Notes: generated from the letters alone by a model not told the origin. 64,000 nt of DNA from Sphingobacteriaceae bacterium DW12 (GCA_000783305.1 JROE01000008.1:356204-420203), one strand, 5' to 3'. Counted from the first letter of the stretch, positions 27,604 to 36,291 are shown. Translations and numbers: made by a program.

Positions 27604-29376
27604 CTATTTCAGAAATGCCTTAATTACCTTCGCCTGTTCATCGCCTAGGTTACGAATAGTGTATCGTGCATTCCCTGCAGGCACAATAAAGGTCTCAGCA
27701 TAAGAGAAGCGTTGGCAACGGCCTGATGCATCCTCTACCTCTATCGCCGAACCTTCAACTAACATCAGCACATGCACTTGGTCATTAGTCTCCACGCACA
27801 CTTCTGTATAGATATCCAAGCGATGTACATCGTAATAATGACGTTCATGGGTCGGATAGTGAATCAATTGATGCGATTGATCCTCGCTAATTACATAGGG
27901 TTTAGAAATATATTCTTGCTCTACTCGATCACCTTTGCAAGTGAAATCTAAGTTGTTAAAACCATGCTCTATATTGATTGGCCTAGGCTTTCCCTCTTTA
28001 TCCTTCTGCAACCAATCATACATTTTGAACGTAAAGATATATGGCGTCGCCGAAATCTCTAGAACCATATTATTCTTACCCGAGCTATGTACAGTCTGAT
28101 TCGGAATCAAATAAAAGTTATGCTTTTTACTATCGAATACATTTACATACTGTGTAATATCGAGCGGCTCTTCGTTCGCTTGACTAGACTCTAAAGCTTC
28201 ACGAAATTTGATTGGTTCGACGCTTTCACGGAAACCCAAGAACACCTTAGCATCCTCTTTACAGTCCATGATATAATAGGTTTCATCCTGTGTAAATTTT
28301 TCACCAAACTGCTCTTGGATATACTTCAATGACGGATGACATTGAATCGACAGATTACCCCCATCAAAAGTATCCAAAAAGTCAAACCGAATAGGGAAGA
28401 AATCTTCAAAATGAGCGTGATCACGCCCTAGGATAACGTTGGACTGTGCATACATCAACGTATCGAATGCAACCTCAAGTAACAAACCATCGCTTTCCAT
28501 CACTACTCCATTCTCAGGCGCTATGATTTCAAAAGACCACGCATAGTTTTCTTCCTCACGAGCCAATTCTGTAAATCTATCCTTCATCCAGTGCCCCCCC
28601 CACACTCCAGGATCGAACCAAGGACGTGGGCGAAAAACTGTAGTTGCCATAGCTTTGATCGATTCACTTAGCGCTGCACCCTCCATCCAATTCAACGTAT
28701 CAACCCACTGTGTATCCGCATAGGCGTCCAACCGTCCCAACATCTTCTTCTTATGGTTATTTAGAACAATCCAATCTACAAAATACAGACGCTTATAGGT
28801 TGTCATCCCATTAATAGAGTGGCTTGACCCCAAATTGAAAACAGAACCTCCTCGAACACGATACAACAATTCATTCTTTGGCAAATCAAAATAAATAGAT
28901 CTAGTAAAGCGCTTAGCAAATAGTGCCCCTGTGCCCCAAACGATATTGATATCATAGCTATCATCTGCCGCGACCGACTCCAATTCCTCAAGATTAAAAA
29001 ACTGCCCCAATTCTAAATCGGTCACCTTTCCCCAGACCGAATCCACTGCACCCATATAGGGAGCCACCAAGGCATCCAAAGTCTCTTCACTCTTTAGAAA
29101 CATTCGTGTATCAATCCAATTTACACGAAGGCCACGCTTCACAAACCCAGCATCCAAAGCAACACGGATACCATTCCAATCCACTCCCACATAACCATCT
29201 ACCATAACCTGCTTTTGACTGCTCAACCAATCAACCAAGGAGTCATACCCTCCATGAATCTGGCCACTCGCTATTGAAAAAGAGGGATAAATAGTATATC
29301 CTTCAAATGAAGTAGATTGAATCTGTGCTGGCATTACAGGCTGCCGTGTGCCTCGTTGCAAAAATGTTGTTTCCAT
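27604..29376 (-). CDS. manA: Class I mannose-6-phosphate isomerase, long Bacteroidota form
   Basis: 590 residues, much longer than E. coli ManA. The N-terminal 240 residues resemble a nucleoside-kinase-like domain (ASGQIHGGYDSLVDWL, MVDGYVGVDW) seen in the Bacteroidota version. The isomerase cupin part begins near 250 with WGGHWMKDRF and ends in a cupin strand set (VEGSAIEVEDASG). It converts mannose-6-phosphate to fructose-6-phosphate in the cytoplasm. It is the first gene of the cluster after the divergent GntR regulator, so released mannose enters glycolysis here. No mannose kinase is visible, and the N-terminal domain could be considered for that role. Confidence 0.85.
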   Translation of the reverse strand: METTFLQRGTRQPVMPAQIQSTSFEGYTIYPSFSIASGQIHGGYDSLVDWLSSQKQVMVDGYVGVDWNGIRVALDAGFVKRGLRVNWIDTRMFLKSEETLDALVAPYMGAVDSVWGKVTDLELGQFFNLEELESVAADDSYDINIVWGTGALFAKRFTRSIYFDLPKNELLYRVRGGSVFNLGSSHSINGMTTYKRLYFVDWIVLNNHKKKMLGRLDAYADTQWVDTLNWMEGAALSESIKAMATTVFRPRPWFDPGVWGGHWMKDRFTELAREEENYAWSFEIIAPENGVVMESDGLLLEVAFDTLMYAQSNVILGRDHAHFEDFFPIRFDFLDTFDGGNLSIQCHPSLKYIQEQFGEKFTQDETYYIMDCKEDAKVFLGFRESVEPIKFREALESSQANEEPLDITQYVNVFDSKKHNFYLIPNQTVHSSGKNNMVLEISATPYIFTFKMYDWLQKDKEGKPRPINIEHGFNNLDFTCKGDRVEQEYISKPYVISEDQSHQLIHYPTHERHYYDVHRLDIYTEVCVETNDQVHVLMLVEGSAIEVEDASGRCQRFSYAETFIVPAGNARYTIRNLGDEQAKVIKAFLK

Positions 29377-29388
29377 ATTTCATTAAAA

Positions 29389-29508
29389 TGTATACACATA
29401 AAATTATACACATACCGTCAAAAAGAATAATTCACTTGGTTTAATACACAATTATAAAACTTTGTATCTACATATGCAAGTTAAATAAATAAATTGTACA
29501 TACATTTG
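29389..29508. promoter_or_regulatory. GntR-type operator and promoter region between manA and gntR
   Basis: The divergent gap holds TGTATACA (29389-29396), a direct repeat TATACACATA at 29391-29400 and 29405-29414, and TTGTACATACA at 29494-29504 overlapping a plus-strand -7 element TACATTTG at 29501-29508. HutC/TreR-type GntR regulators bind TGTA..TACA palindromes, so the copies near each start would let the regulator control both directions. Confidence 0.5.
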
Positions 29509-29553
29509 CTTCGTATTTATATTTTACTACGCGATTTTATTGAAGAGAATTAC

Positions 29554-30291
29554 ATGAATCTAAAAATCAACCCAACTTCATCTATCCCCTTGACACAGCA
29601 GGTAGAAACATTGTTACGAGACCTGATAGTCGTCAAAGAATATCAAAATGGAAAGCTACTACCCAATGAATTGGAACTTGCCAAAGTAATGGGTGTATCA
29701 CGCACCACATTACGTCAAGCGATTAATAAGCTTGTATTTGAAGAACTCCTCATCCGTAAAAAGGGACGTGGTACGTGGGTGAATCAACAACGTCATATCA
29801 GCTCCAAATCAAAAAACTGGATGAGTTTCACTCAGGAAATGGCGGCCCGTGAAATTCCGATCAAAAACTTTGAACTCCATATTTCGTGGGTCAATCCCAC
29901 AAAAAAAACAGCAACTTTTTTTGATATCAAAATGGATAGTAAAATATTAAGACTAGCCCGACTGCGCGGTACTCCGGATGGTCCATTTGTATATTTCGAA
30001 TCATTCTTCGATCCAAAGATAGGAATGACGGGTGATGAGAATTTCAAACTTCCACTATATGAAATGTTAAAGCAATCTTTTAATGTAATCGCATACAAAT
30101 CACAAGAAGAGATTAGCGCAATGGTTGCAGATGATCAGATTGCCGAAAAATTAGACATTGGAATAGGGAGTCCAATATTGTTTAGACGTCGCTATGTAGT
30201 AGACAAGCAGGGCAAGCCGATCGAATACAACAAAGGTTATTATCGATCCGATCGCTTTATATATGCCATTGAAAGTGAACAAGGAACTTAA
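29554..30291 (+). CDS. GntR family (HutC/UTRA) transcriptional regulator
   Basis: 245 residues from the ATG at 29554; a farther upstream ATG would place the -7 element inside the gene. Winged helix at about 8-75 (LELAKVMGVSRTTLRQAINKL followed by KGRGTWV), then a UTRA effector domain (about 95-240, ending YNKGYYRSDRFIYAI). UTRA domains usually sense sugar phosphates or small acids. It is divergent from the mannosidase/manA cluster, so mannose-6-phosphate or a related sugar phosphate is a reasonable effector guess. Confidence 0.92.
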   Translation: MNLKINPTSSIPLTQQVETLLRDLIVVKEYQNGKLLPNELELAKVMGVSRTTLRQAINKLVFEELLIRKKGRGTWVNQQRHISSKSKNWMSFTQEMAAREIPIKNFELHISWVNPTKKTATFFDIKMDSKILRLARLRGTPDGPFVYFESFFDPKIGMTGDENFKLPLYEMLKQSFNVIAYKSQEEISAMVADDQIAEKLDIGIGSPILFRRRYVVDKQGKPIEYNKGYYRSDRFIYAIESEQGT

Positions 30292-30446
30292 AATAGTAAC
30301 CAATATATAGCTTTTATAATGACAAGATAGGTCAAAAAAGTGCTTACGAGCGCACCTAAGATATCGGCTACATTATATTCATATTGCACCAAGTCATCCC
30401 AACGAACCCCTGAAACATCGACCTTGAACAAGAGGATATTTTTAAG

Positions 30447-30488
30447 CAAAGTGAGGATTTAGAAATCCCCGCTTTGTTCTAAATCCTC
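30447..30488 (-). terminator. Hairpin overlapping the stop codon of the acidic protein gene
   Basis: Two mutually exclusive hairpins can form: a perfect 12-bp stem GAGGATTTAGAA/TTCTAAATCCTC (30453-30488) and an imperfect 14-bp stem at 30447-30476. Both include the stop codon. No strong T-run follows, so the role may be mRNA-end protection or alternative folding. Confidence 0.45.
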
Positions 30489-30761
30489 GTGATTGTCCCC
30501 TCCTAAGCTATAATAGTTATTTTCTTCATCTTCTGAACCAATTTCTTCTCGGTCATCGTCCAGCTCTGAACCAGGCACATCCAAGCCCTCATCCAAAGAC
30601 CGTTCATCGGCTTTGGATAAGGGCTCCTGTCCCAATTCTTCGTCCAATACCCGCTTTTCTTTACTAAAAATATCCTCCTTTGCCGAATAGTGCGGATACC
30701 CGGGAAAATCTTGATTATCTTCTGATTCTTGATTATTTTTTTTGGGGTCTAGCATAATCAT
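30459..30761 (-). CDS. Small acidic conserved protein of Sphingobacteriaceae type
   Basis: 100 residues, very rich in Asp and Glu (about a third), with no helix-spanning or signal segment. The C-terminal half (LDVPGSELDDDREEIGSEDE then NNYYSLGGDNHEDLE) has the look of a short protein common in Sphingobacterium and Pedobacter. Its function is unknown; acidity and low complexity suggest an intrinsically disordered cytoplasmic protein, perhaps stress-related. It stands alone on the minus strand. Confidence 0.75.
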   Translation of the reverse strand: MIMLDPKKNNQESEDNQDFPGYPHYSAKEDIFSKEKRVLDEELGQEPLSKADERSLDEGLDVPGSELDDDREEIGSEDEENNYYSLGGDNHEDLEQSGDF

Positions 30762-31146
30762 CTCTTTTTATTAGAACCATCTTATATGGTAGTACATGTA
30801 AAAAACAGGTAAGTCACTAATTTGTTTGACAATCCATCGGCAAAAATCGGAGGATAATAGATTCAAAAGCATTGACACGAGCATGCCCATGGTTCTATAC
30901 ATTTTGTTATTGGATAGTCGCAAACACGGACAGTGCATAATTCAATCTGCACTTTATACAATATCCCTATTACACATGATAATGTCACAAAAAGTAAAAT
31001 GTGTGAATAATACAAACTTGGTGATAAATGATATAACGAGATCGAACAACAAAACACCACCTTTGATGTAACGATTTACTTCTCTGCGGGTATACACTAA
31101 TAACCAATCATCCATTGAATGCACGCAAAAAAAACAGATAACAATT
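30762..31146. other. Intergenic region before the GH130/GT pair
   Basis: 385 bases between divergent genes. Short open frames here have no coding character. I found no perfect TAnnTTTG element; TACATTTTG near 30898 has one extra base. No notable repeat was seen. Confidence 0.3.
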
Positions 31147-32235
31147 ATGGGAACAATCAAGGTTAGAAAGGAGGGGGTACTATTACAAAAGACCGACCTT
31201 GCGTTTGAAAATGTGGGCGTGCTCAATCCTGGCGTCATTAAGGAAGGACAACATATCCATCTCTTCTATCGGGCTGTTAGAAAGGGTAATTTTTCTTCTA
31301 TTGGGTATTGCAGACTATCGAGCCCATTAGTCATAGAAGAACGACGGGATATACCGATTATGAGCCCAGAGTACAACTTTGAGATTCATGGAATGGAAGA
31401 TCCTCGAATTGTCAAAATTGACAGGCTGTACTACCTTACCTACACGGCTTATGACGGTGTAAATGCTCTTGGCGCACTTGCGACCTCCCTCAATTTGACC
31501 AAATGGCATAAGCATGGGATTATAGTACCGCAGATTACCTATGATGAATTCAAAACATTATTGGAAACTAAGGCCCACTTGAATGTTAAATACAGGCGAT
31601 ACAACATCGATATGACTGAAAAGCCACATACCGATGGAAATGCTATGGTTTGGGACAAAAATCTAATTTTCTTTCCAAGGAGGATCCATCATCGACTGTA
31701 TTTTCTACATAGAATAAGACCCGATGTACAATTATTGATTGGTATCAATAGTTTAGAGGAGTTGAACGAGCAATTTTGGAAAAATTATCTTACACGTTTT
31801 GAAGAAAATGTGCTGTTAACACCAAAATACGCACATGAAGTCAGTTATATTGGAGGCGGTTGTCCTCCTATCGAGACTTCAGAAGGCTGGCTGCTGATCT
31901 ATCATGGAGTGCGCGATACTATCGCAGGATATACCTACTGTTGCTGTGCCGCCTTGCTAGATCTCGACGACCCTCAACAGGAAATCGGCAGACTACCCTA
32001 CCCACTTTTCTTCCCAGAGGAAGAATACGAACGCATGGGCCAAGTTAGTAATGTATGCTTTCCCACAGGGGCCGTAGTGGAAGGAGATATGCTCTACATC
32101 TATTACGGGGCTGCGGATGAACGGATTGCGGTAGCGTCTGTATCGATCAGCGCATTACTATTTGAACTCCAACATACAGAAACGAAAAAATCTCATATCT
32201 CTACCCAACATTCCCCCAATCACTATGAAAACTAA
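31147..32235 (+). CDS. GH130-type beta-mannoside phosphorylase/hydrolase
   Basis: 362 residues, five-bladed beta-propeller family, no signal peptide, so cytoplasmic. GH130 motifs: LFYRAVRKG, HGMEDPRIVK (acidic residue at about D85), DKNLIFFPRR, and GGGCPPIETSEGWLLIYHGV. GH130 enzymes mostly phosphorolyse beta-mannosides to mannose-1-phosphate; the related GT108 family both makes and degrades beta-1,2-mannan. Its 3' end overlaps the glycosyltransferase-like gene by 11 bases, so the two are coupled and probably act on the same glycan. Confidence 0.88.
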   Translation: MGTIKVRKEGVLLQKTDLAFENVGVLNPGVIKEGQHIHLFYRAVRKGNFSSIGYCRLSSPLVIEERRDIPIMSPEYNFEIHGMEDPRIVKIDRLYYLTYTAYDGVNALGALATSLNLTKWHKHGIIVPQITYDEFKTLLETKAHLNVKYRRYNIDMTEKPHTDGNAMVWDKNLIFFPRRIHHRLYFLHRIRPDVQLLIGINSLEELNEQFWKNYLTRFEENVLLTPKYAHEVSYIGGGCPPIETSEGWLLIYHGVRDTIAGYTYCCCAALLDLDDPQQEIGRLPYPLFFPEEEYERMGQVSNVCFPTGAVVEGDMLYIYYGAADERIAVASVSISALLFELQHTETKKSHISTQHSPNHYEN

Positions 32236-34510
32236 AGACGTAATGTATCATATTATTGAAAAAAATCAATTAAGTGAGATTATAGGTTCGCTACCAGCGG
32301 TAGTGACTACCAATCCCCGTACTGGCCTAATGTTTATCTCATCCTTCCCACCAAGAGAATGTGGAATAGCAACCTATACTACTGATTTGATTCAAGCGAT
32401 AGAAGAGAAGTTTAACGAATCTTTCGAAATCTCTATCGTCCCTGTAGAAGCATCCCATGAACACCTCCAATATGAACGCACGCCCCGATATATACTAGAC
32501 ACATCAGACACGGGATCCTACATTAATCTAGCTGATAATATCAACAAGGCTAATAATGTCCAAGTGGTATCTGTCCAACACGAATTTGGTTTATTTAAAG
32601 AACAAGAAGAAATGTTTGGTATTTTCTTGAATCTACTCAAGAAAGATGTAATCATCACCTTCCACACAGTCTTACCCAATCCGGATGAAAAACTCAAACT
32701 GCAGATAAAGCAAATAGCCGAAGCCTGCAAACGTATCATTGTCATGACCAACCACTCCGCAAATATATTGATGAAAGACTATGGCATTGAACCTGAAAAA
32801 ATTAAGGTCATCCAACATGGCACCCATCTTCTACCTGCTAAAGATAAAGACGAGTTAAAAGAGAAATATAAGGTCCCTAATCGCAGAGTGCTCTCTACAT
32901 TCGGGCTTTTAGGTCCTGGGAAGAACATTGAAACTACCTTACATGCACTTCCTACAATCATCAAACAGAATCCAGACGTTATTTTTTTGATAATTGGCAA
33001 AACACATCCATCCATTGTTAAAAATGAAGGTGAGCAATATAGAGAACATTTGAAATCGATTATAAAGACACTGGAAATCGAAGAACACGTCCTTTTAGTC
33101 GATCAATATCTGCCTATAGAGAATCTCCTCGAATACCTCCTATTAACCGATATTTATCTCTTTACGTCTAATGATAGACATCAAGCTGTCAGTGGCACTT
33201 TCTCGTATGCCATCAGTAGTGGGTGCCCCATCATATCTACTCCAATACCCCATGTACGCGAGGTATTAAAAGAAGATATGGGGGTTATTATCGATTTTGA
33301 AGCTTTCACTCAACTAGCAGATGCTGCAAACAATATACTCGAGAATACGGATATACAGGAATGGCTAGGATTAAACAGTCTTCAAAAGATGGTGTGCACA
33401 TCTTGGCAAAATTCAGCGATAGCGCACGCCAATATCTTTAAGATTAAAGACAATAATAAAATAATCAGATACTCATTACCCCAAGTGAATCTCGATCATA
33501 TCGAGAGAATGACGACCGACTTTGGCATGATCCAATTTGCAAAAACCAGTACACCTGATCTTTCTTCAGGATACACTTTAGATGACAATGCACGAGCATT
33601 GGTCGCTTTAAGTCAGCACTTCGAGCTCTATCGAGACGTATCGGATTTAAGACTTATTGGAATTTACCTAAATTTTATTGGCCATTGTCTCCAAGAAAAT
33701 GGTAAATTCTTGAATTACATGGATAGTGAAAAAGCATTCACTAGTCAAAATGCCGAGGTCAATCTAGACGATTCCAATGGCAGGGCAGCTTGGGCGTTAG
33801 GGCATGTAGTATCGCTAAAAAACATACTGCCCAATAGGTATACTCAACAGGCTGATGACATATTAGAAAAAGCTCTTCCAATGTTACAACAAATATGCTC
33901 TACAAGAGCTTTGTCGTTCACAATTAAGGGGCTTCACCTGCAAAACAACAAGATAAATCTTCCCATCCTATCAAAACTTGCGGACAGGTTGGTTGCCATG
34001 TACGAAACGGAAGCAGAAGATTCTTGGCTATGGTTTGAAAAATACCTTACCTATGGTAATAGTGCAATACCCGAAGCCCTCCTTTGTGCCTATATTTCCA
34101 CTCAAGATCCCATCTTCAAAGAAATAGCAAAATCGTCTTTCGACTTTCTCCTTTCCAAAATATTTGTCAACGATCGTATACACGTAATTTCTAACAAAGG
34201 ATGGGCACACAAGGGTATCTGCCAGAATCCAACGCTTGGGGGTGAACAACCGATTGATATTACCTATACTATTTTGGCTCTTAATAAATTTGAAAAGATA
34301 TTCCCACAGGAAAAGTATGCCCTACAGATTAAACAGGCTTTTGATTGGTTCTTAGGAAAGAATCATTTGAATCAAATCGTTTATAATCCGGTAACCGGCG
34401 GTTGTTATGATGGAATTGAAGAAGAATACATCAATCTGAATCAGGGGGCAGAATCCACTGTAAGTTATCTCCTGGCAAGACTTACCTTAGAGAAGCTGGA
34501 TATAAAATAA
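32225..34510 (+). CDS. Two-domain GT4-like glycosyltransferase with C-terminal helical domain
   Basis: 761 residues from the ATG at 32225, which overlaps the GH130 stop by 11 bases. Residues about 30-400 form a GT-B fold (FISSFPPRECGIATYTTDL; QHEFGLFKEQ; VIQHGTH; LLGPGKNIETTL). Residues about 410-761 are all-helical and look like an (alpha/alpha)6-type domain (DDNARALVALSQHF; DDSNGRAAWALGH; WLWFEKYLTYGN). The place of the retaining GT4 E-x7-E motif reads QAVSGTFSY, so both glutamates seem replaced by Gln and Tyr, suggesting an unusual donor or mechanism. No signal peptide or membrane segment, so cytoplasmic. The family is seen in Bacteroidota next to GH130; the product is unknown. Confidence 0.82.
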   Translation: MKTKDVMYHIIEKNQLSEIIGSLPAVVTTNPRTGLMFISSFPPRECGIATYTTDLIQAIEEKFNESFEISIVPVEASHEHLQYERTPRYILDTSDTGSYINLADNINKANNVQVVSVQHEFGLFKEQEEMFGIFLNLLKKDVIITFHTVLPNPDEKLKLQIKQIAEACKRIIVMTNHSANILMKDYGIEPEKIKVIQHGTHLLPAKDKDELKEKYKVPNRRVLSTFGLLGPGKNIETTLHALPTIIKQNPDVIFLIIGKTHPSIVKNEGEQYREHLKSIIKTLEIEEHVLLVDQYLPIENLLEYLLLTDIYLFTSNDRHQAVSGTFSYAISSGCPIISTPIPHVREVLKEDMGVIIDFEAFTQLADAANNILENTDIQEWLGLNSLQKMVCTSWQNSAIAHANIFKIKDNNKIIRYSLPQVNLDHIERMTTDFGMIQFAKTSTPDLSSGYTLDDNARALVALSQHFELYRDVSDLRLIGIYLNFIGHCLQENGKFLNYMDSEKAFTSQNAEVNLDDSNGRAAWALGHVVSLKNILPNRYTQQADDILEKALPMLQQICSTRALSFTIKGLHLQNNKINLPILSKLADRLVAMYETEAEDSWLWFEKYLTYGNSAIPEALLCAYISTQDPIFKEIAKSSFDFLLSKIFVNDRIHVISNKGWAHKGICQNPTLGGEQPIDITYTILALNKFEKIFPQEKYALQIKQAFDWFLGKNHLNQIVYNPVTGGCYDGIEEEYINLNQGAESTVSYLLARLTLEKLDIK

Positions 34511-34535
34511 CATATTTCAGCTGTTGCCATTCAAT

Positions 34536-35096
34536 TTATACATCCTCCAGATTAATCCGCTTTTTATAACGCATATTTTTAAAAAAAGTGGGGGTCAGGC
34601 CGGTTATTTTTTTGAATTGTTTAGAAAGGTGTGACACACTGCTGTAATTAAGCTGAAAAGCAATCTCGGATAGACTCATCTCATTGTAGATGAGCAATTC
34701 CTTGACCTTTTCAATTTTATGTAGAATAAAGTAGTGTTCAATGGTCGTCCCTGTCGATTCCGAAAATACATTGGCCAGATAGGTATAGTCATACTGTAAC
34801 TTTTCACTCAGATAATCGGATTTACGGATAGTCGGAAAATCTGCTGTATAATGAACCAAGTCGATGACTGCATTCTTAATTCGCTCGATCAAGATTGCGC
34901 GCTTATTATCCATCAGTTCCAAACCAGACTTAGATAGCGCTACTTTAAAAGACTCCAGCTGCGATGCTGTCAAGCGCTGCTTAATTTCTATCTCCCCAAG
35001 ATCAATATCACCGTATATAATACCCAGGTGATCAAGCTCAGCCTTAACAATCAACTTACAGCGATTGCTTACCATATATTTAACAAATATCTTCAA
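34536..35096 (-). CDS. AraC family transcriptional regulator
   Basis: About 186 residues from a TTG at 35096, giving KIFVKYMVSNRCK at the N-terminus, which is where I expect this Bacteroidota AraC family to begin; an ATG at 35075 is the alternative. The C-terminal half is the double helix-turn-helix (DYTYLANVFSESTGTTIEH and AFQLNYSSVSHLSKQFKKI, then GLTPTFFK). The reading frame stays open upstream to an ATG at 35333, but using it would leave no room for a promoter between it and the divergent gene. The N-terminal domain lacks a cupin. The target is unknown. Confidence 0.85.
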   Translation of the reverse strand: MKIFVKYMVSNRCKLIVKAELDHLGIIYGDIDLGEIEIKQRLTASQLESFKVALSKSGLELMDNKRAILIERIKNAVIDLVHYTADFPTIRKSDYLSEKLQYDYTYLANVFSESTGTTIEHYFILHKIEKVKELLIYNEMSLSEIAFQLNYSSVSHLSKQFKKITGLTPTFFKNMRYKKRINLEDV

Positions 35097-35374
35097 CGTC
35101 CCTACATAAAAAAATAAAATGTGATATCCTAGGATAACAAAGCGTAAAGATACACCATTATCGCAATAAATAATTGATAACCAATATATTTCACTATCTT
35201 TACTAAACACCCTTATGCCACCGGGCATATCATAAGGGACAGTCACCGAATAAGGAATGCCTTGGTTAAAAACTACTTTGTTTTTGGTCTGGAATCTATC
35301 GGACGGCCTTGAGGCAACAAGATACTCTTTCATGATAAATGCAACGCGGTCAAACGTTACTAAAAAATACTGTC

Positions 35375-35743
35375 ATGAATTATATCAAATATTATCGGGT
35401 CTACAAAAACCAGACAGATGTAGTCACTATATCTGCAAATGATTTCGCAAGATCGCCTTGGCAGTCCTGTAGTAATGAAGTCCAACAAGAGCAGCCATCA
35501 ACGGACGTTGAGCACTACACCCTGAATCCCAATTTTTATAAATTTAGAGACTATACTGACATTATATTGGCTATGGAAAGAGCTAAATCAGGAGCACTCT
35601 GTTATATAAATTCGCTCCTTTCAGAAGCCACAAAAATCATTATAACGCTGAAGACATTTCGTGCCGACAACTACCAAAATTTGAATCACAATCTCCTAGA
35701 CAGGCACATACGACAATTGGAACAAAATATTAAACACAACTAA
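35375..35743 (+). CDS. Hypothetical protein, 122 residues
   Basis: Starts at the ATG at 35375 (MNYIKYYRVYKNQTD); an upstream in-frame ATG at 35339 is less likely. No signal peptide or membrane helix. The second half is predicted helical and polar (SLLSEATKIIITLKTF; LDRHIRQLEQNIKHN). No family recognised. It lies 10 bases before a 43-residue Lys-rich gene, and both end before a good terminator, so they form a small transcript. Confidence 0.5.
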   Translation: MNYIKYYRVYKNQTDVVTISANDFARSPWQSCSNEVQQEQPSTDVEHYTLNPNFYKFRDYTDIILAMERAKSGALCYINSLLSEATKIIITLKTFRADNYQNLNHNLLDRHIRQLEQNIKHN

Positions 35744-35753
35744 AAACAAAATC

Positions 35754-35885
35754 ATGAGCAAAGAAAAGAAAAAGGCAAAAGGATCGAAAGAAAAGGAATT
35801 ATCTGATTATCAAAAAGGAAAAGATACTGTTTCAAAAGACGTTCCCACCCTAACCTCCAAATTATCAGGTAAATCCAAGAAATAA
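35754..35885 (+). CDS. Very small Lys-rich protein, 43 residues
   Basis: Begins MSKEKKKAKGSKEK and ends SGKSKK. About one third of the residues are lysine, with Ser, Glu and Asp making most of the remainder; it is probably disordered and may bind nucleic acid. It lies 10 bases after the preceding small gene and 50 bases before a terminator, which supports a real transcription unit. No family recognised. Confidence 0.5.
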   Translation: MSKEKKKAKGSKEKELSDYQKGKDTVSKDVPTLTSKLSGKSKK

Positions 35886-35935
35886 TCTGATAGTTAATCC
35901 GAAACTGCAGAATTCGACTAGGTAAGAATTAAAAT

Positions 35936-35969
35936 AAGGCGGTCAACACTAGCAAAGTTTTACCGCCTT
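35936..35969 (+). terminator. Rho-independent terminator
   Basis: An 8-bp stem AAGGCGGT/ACCGCCTT with an 18-base loop, followed by a short T-run. It ends the two-gene unit of small proteins; the A-rich left flank would also let it serve the opposite strand. Confidence 0.75.
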
Positions 35970-36084
35970 TTTCATATGGTTAGTATGGCCATTGTACAAT
36001 TTTTCCGTTGCTCTTTCTGAATGAACTTGGAGATTTGTTTAAGTCATTGGAGTCGATCTCAAGTAACGAAACTTGAGAATATTT

Positions 36085-36291
36085 TTAACTCCAGTCCGCA
36101 TTTTCAAGCGTAAAGATATCGTCTATCTTCGTTTCGAATATATGTGCGATTTTCATCGCCAGTAATGTGGAAGGCACGAATTTTCCAATCTCAATCGAAT
36201 TAATAGTCTGTCTGGATACATTTACCAGTCCAGCAAGCTCCGCTTGTGTCATGTTACGTTTTGCCCGCTCTACCTTCAGTGTGTTTGTCAT
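36085..36291 (-). CDS. Small XRE-family helix-turn-helix regulator
   Basis: 68 residues, nearly all a Cro/CI HTH (KRNMTQAELAGLVNVSRQTI), with the YozG-like tail IFTLENADW. Proteins of this kind pair with a small membrane protein. Here the membrane gene lies 10 bases upstream on the same strand, so the two are an operon and the regulator probably controls it. Confidence 0.9.
   Translation of the reverse strand: MTNTLKVERAKRNMTQAELAGLVNVSRQTINSIEIGKFVPSTLLAMKIAHIFETKIDDIFTLENADWS

Noticed and set aside
20631..30291. SusC/SusD-type polysaccharide utilisation locus
   Set aside because: No SusC-like receptor or SusD-like lipoprotein is present; the two TonB-like proteins in the window are far away and of other types.
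30826..31238. Overlapping short open frames before the GH130 gene
   Set aside because: None has a protein-like composition, and they are on both strands of an AT-rich gap.
35097..35333. N-terminal extension of the AraC regulator
   Set aside because: Using the upstream ATG leaves five bases to the nearest start of the divergent gene and adds residues not expected in the family; kept only as a finding.
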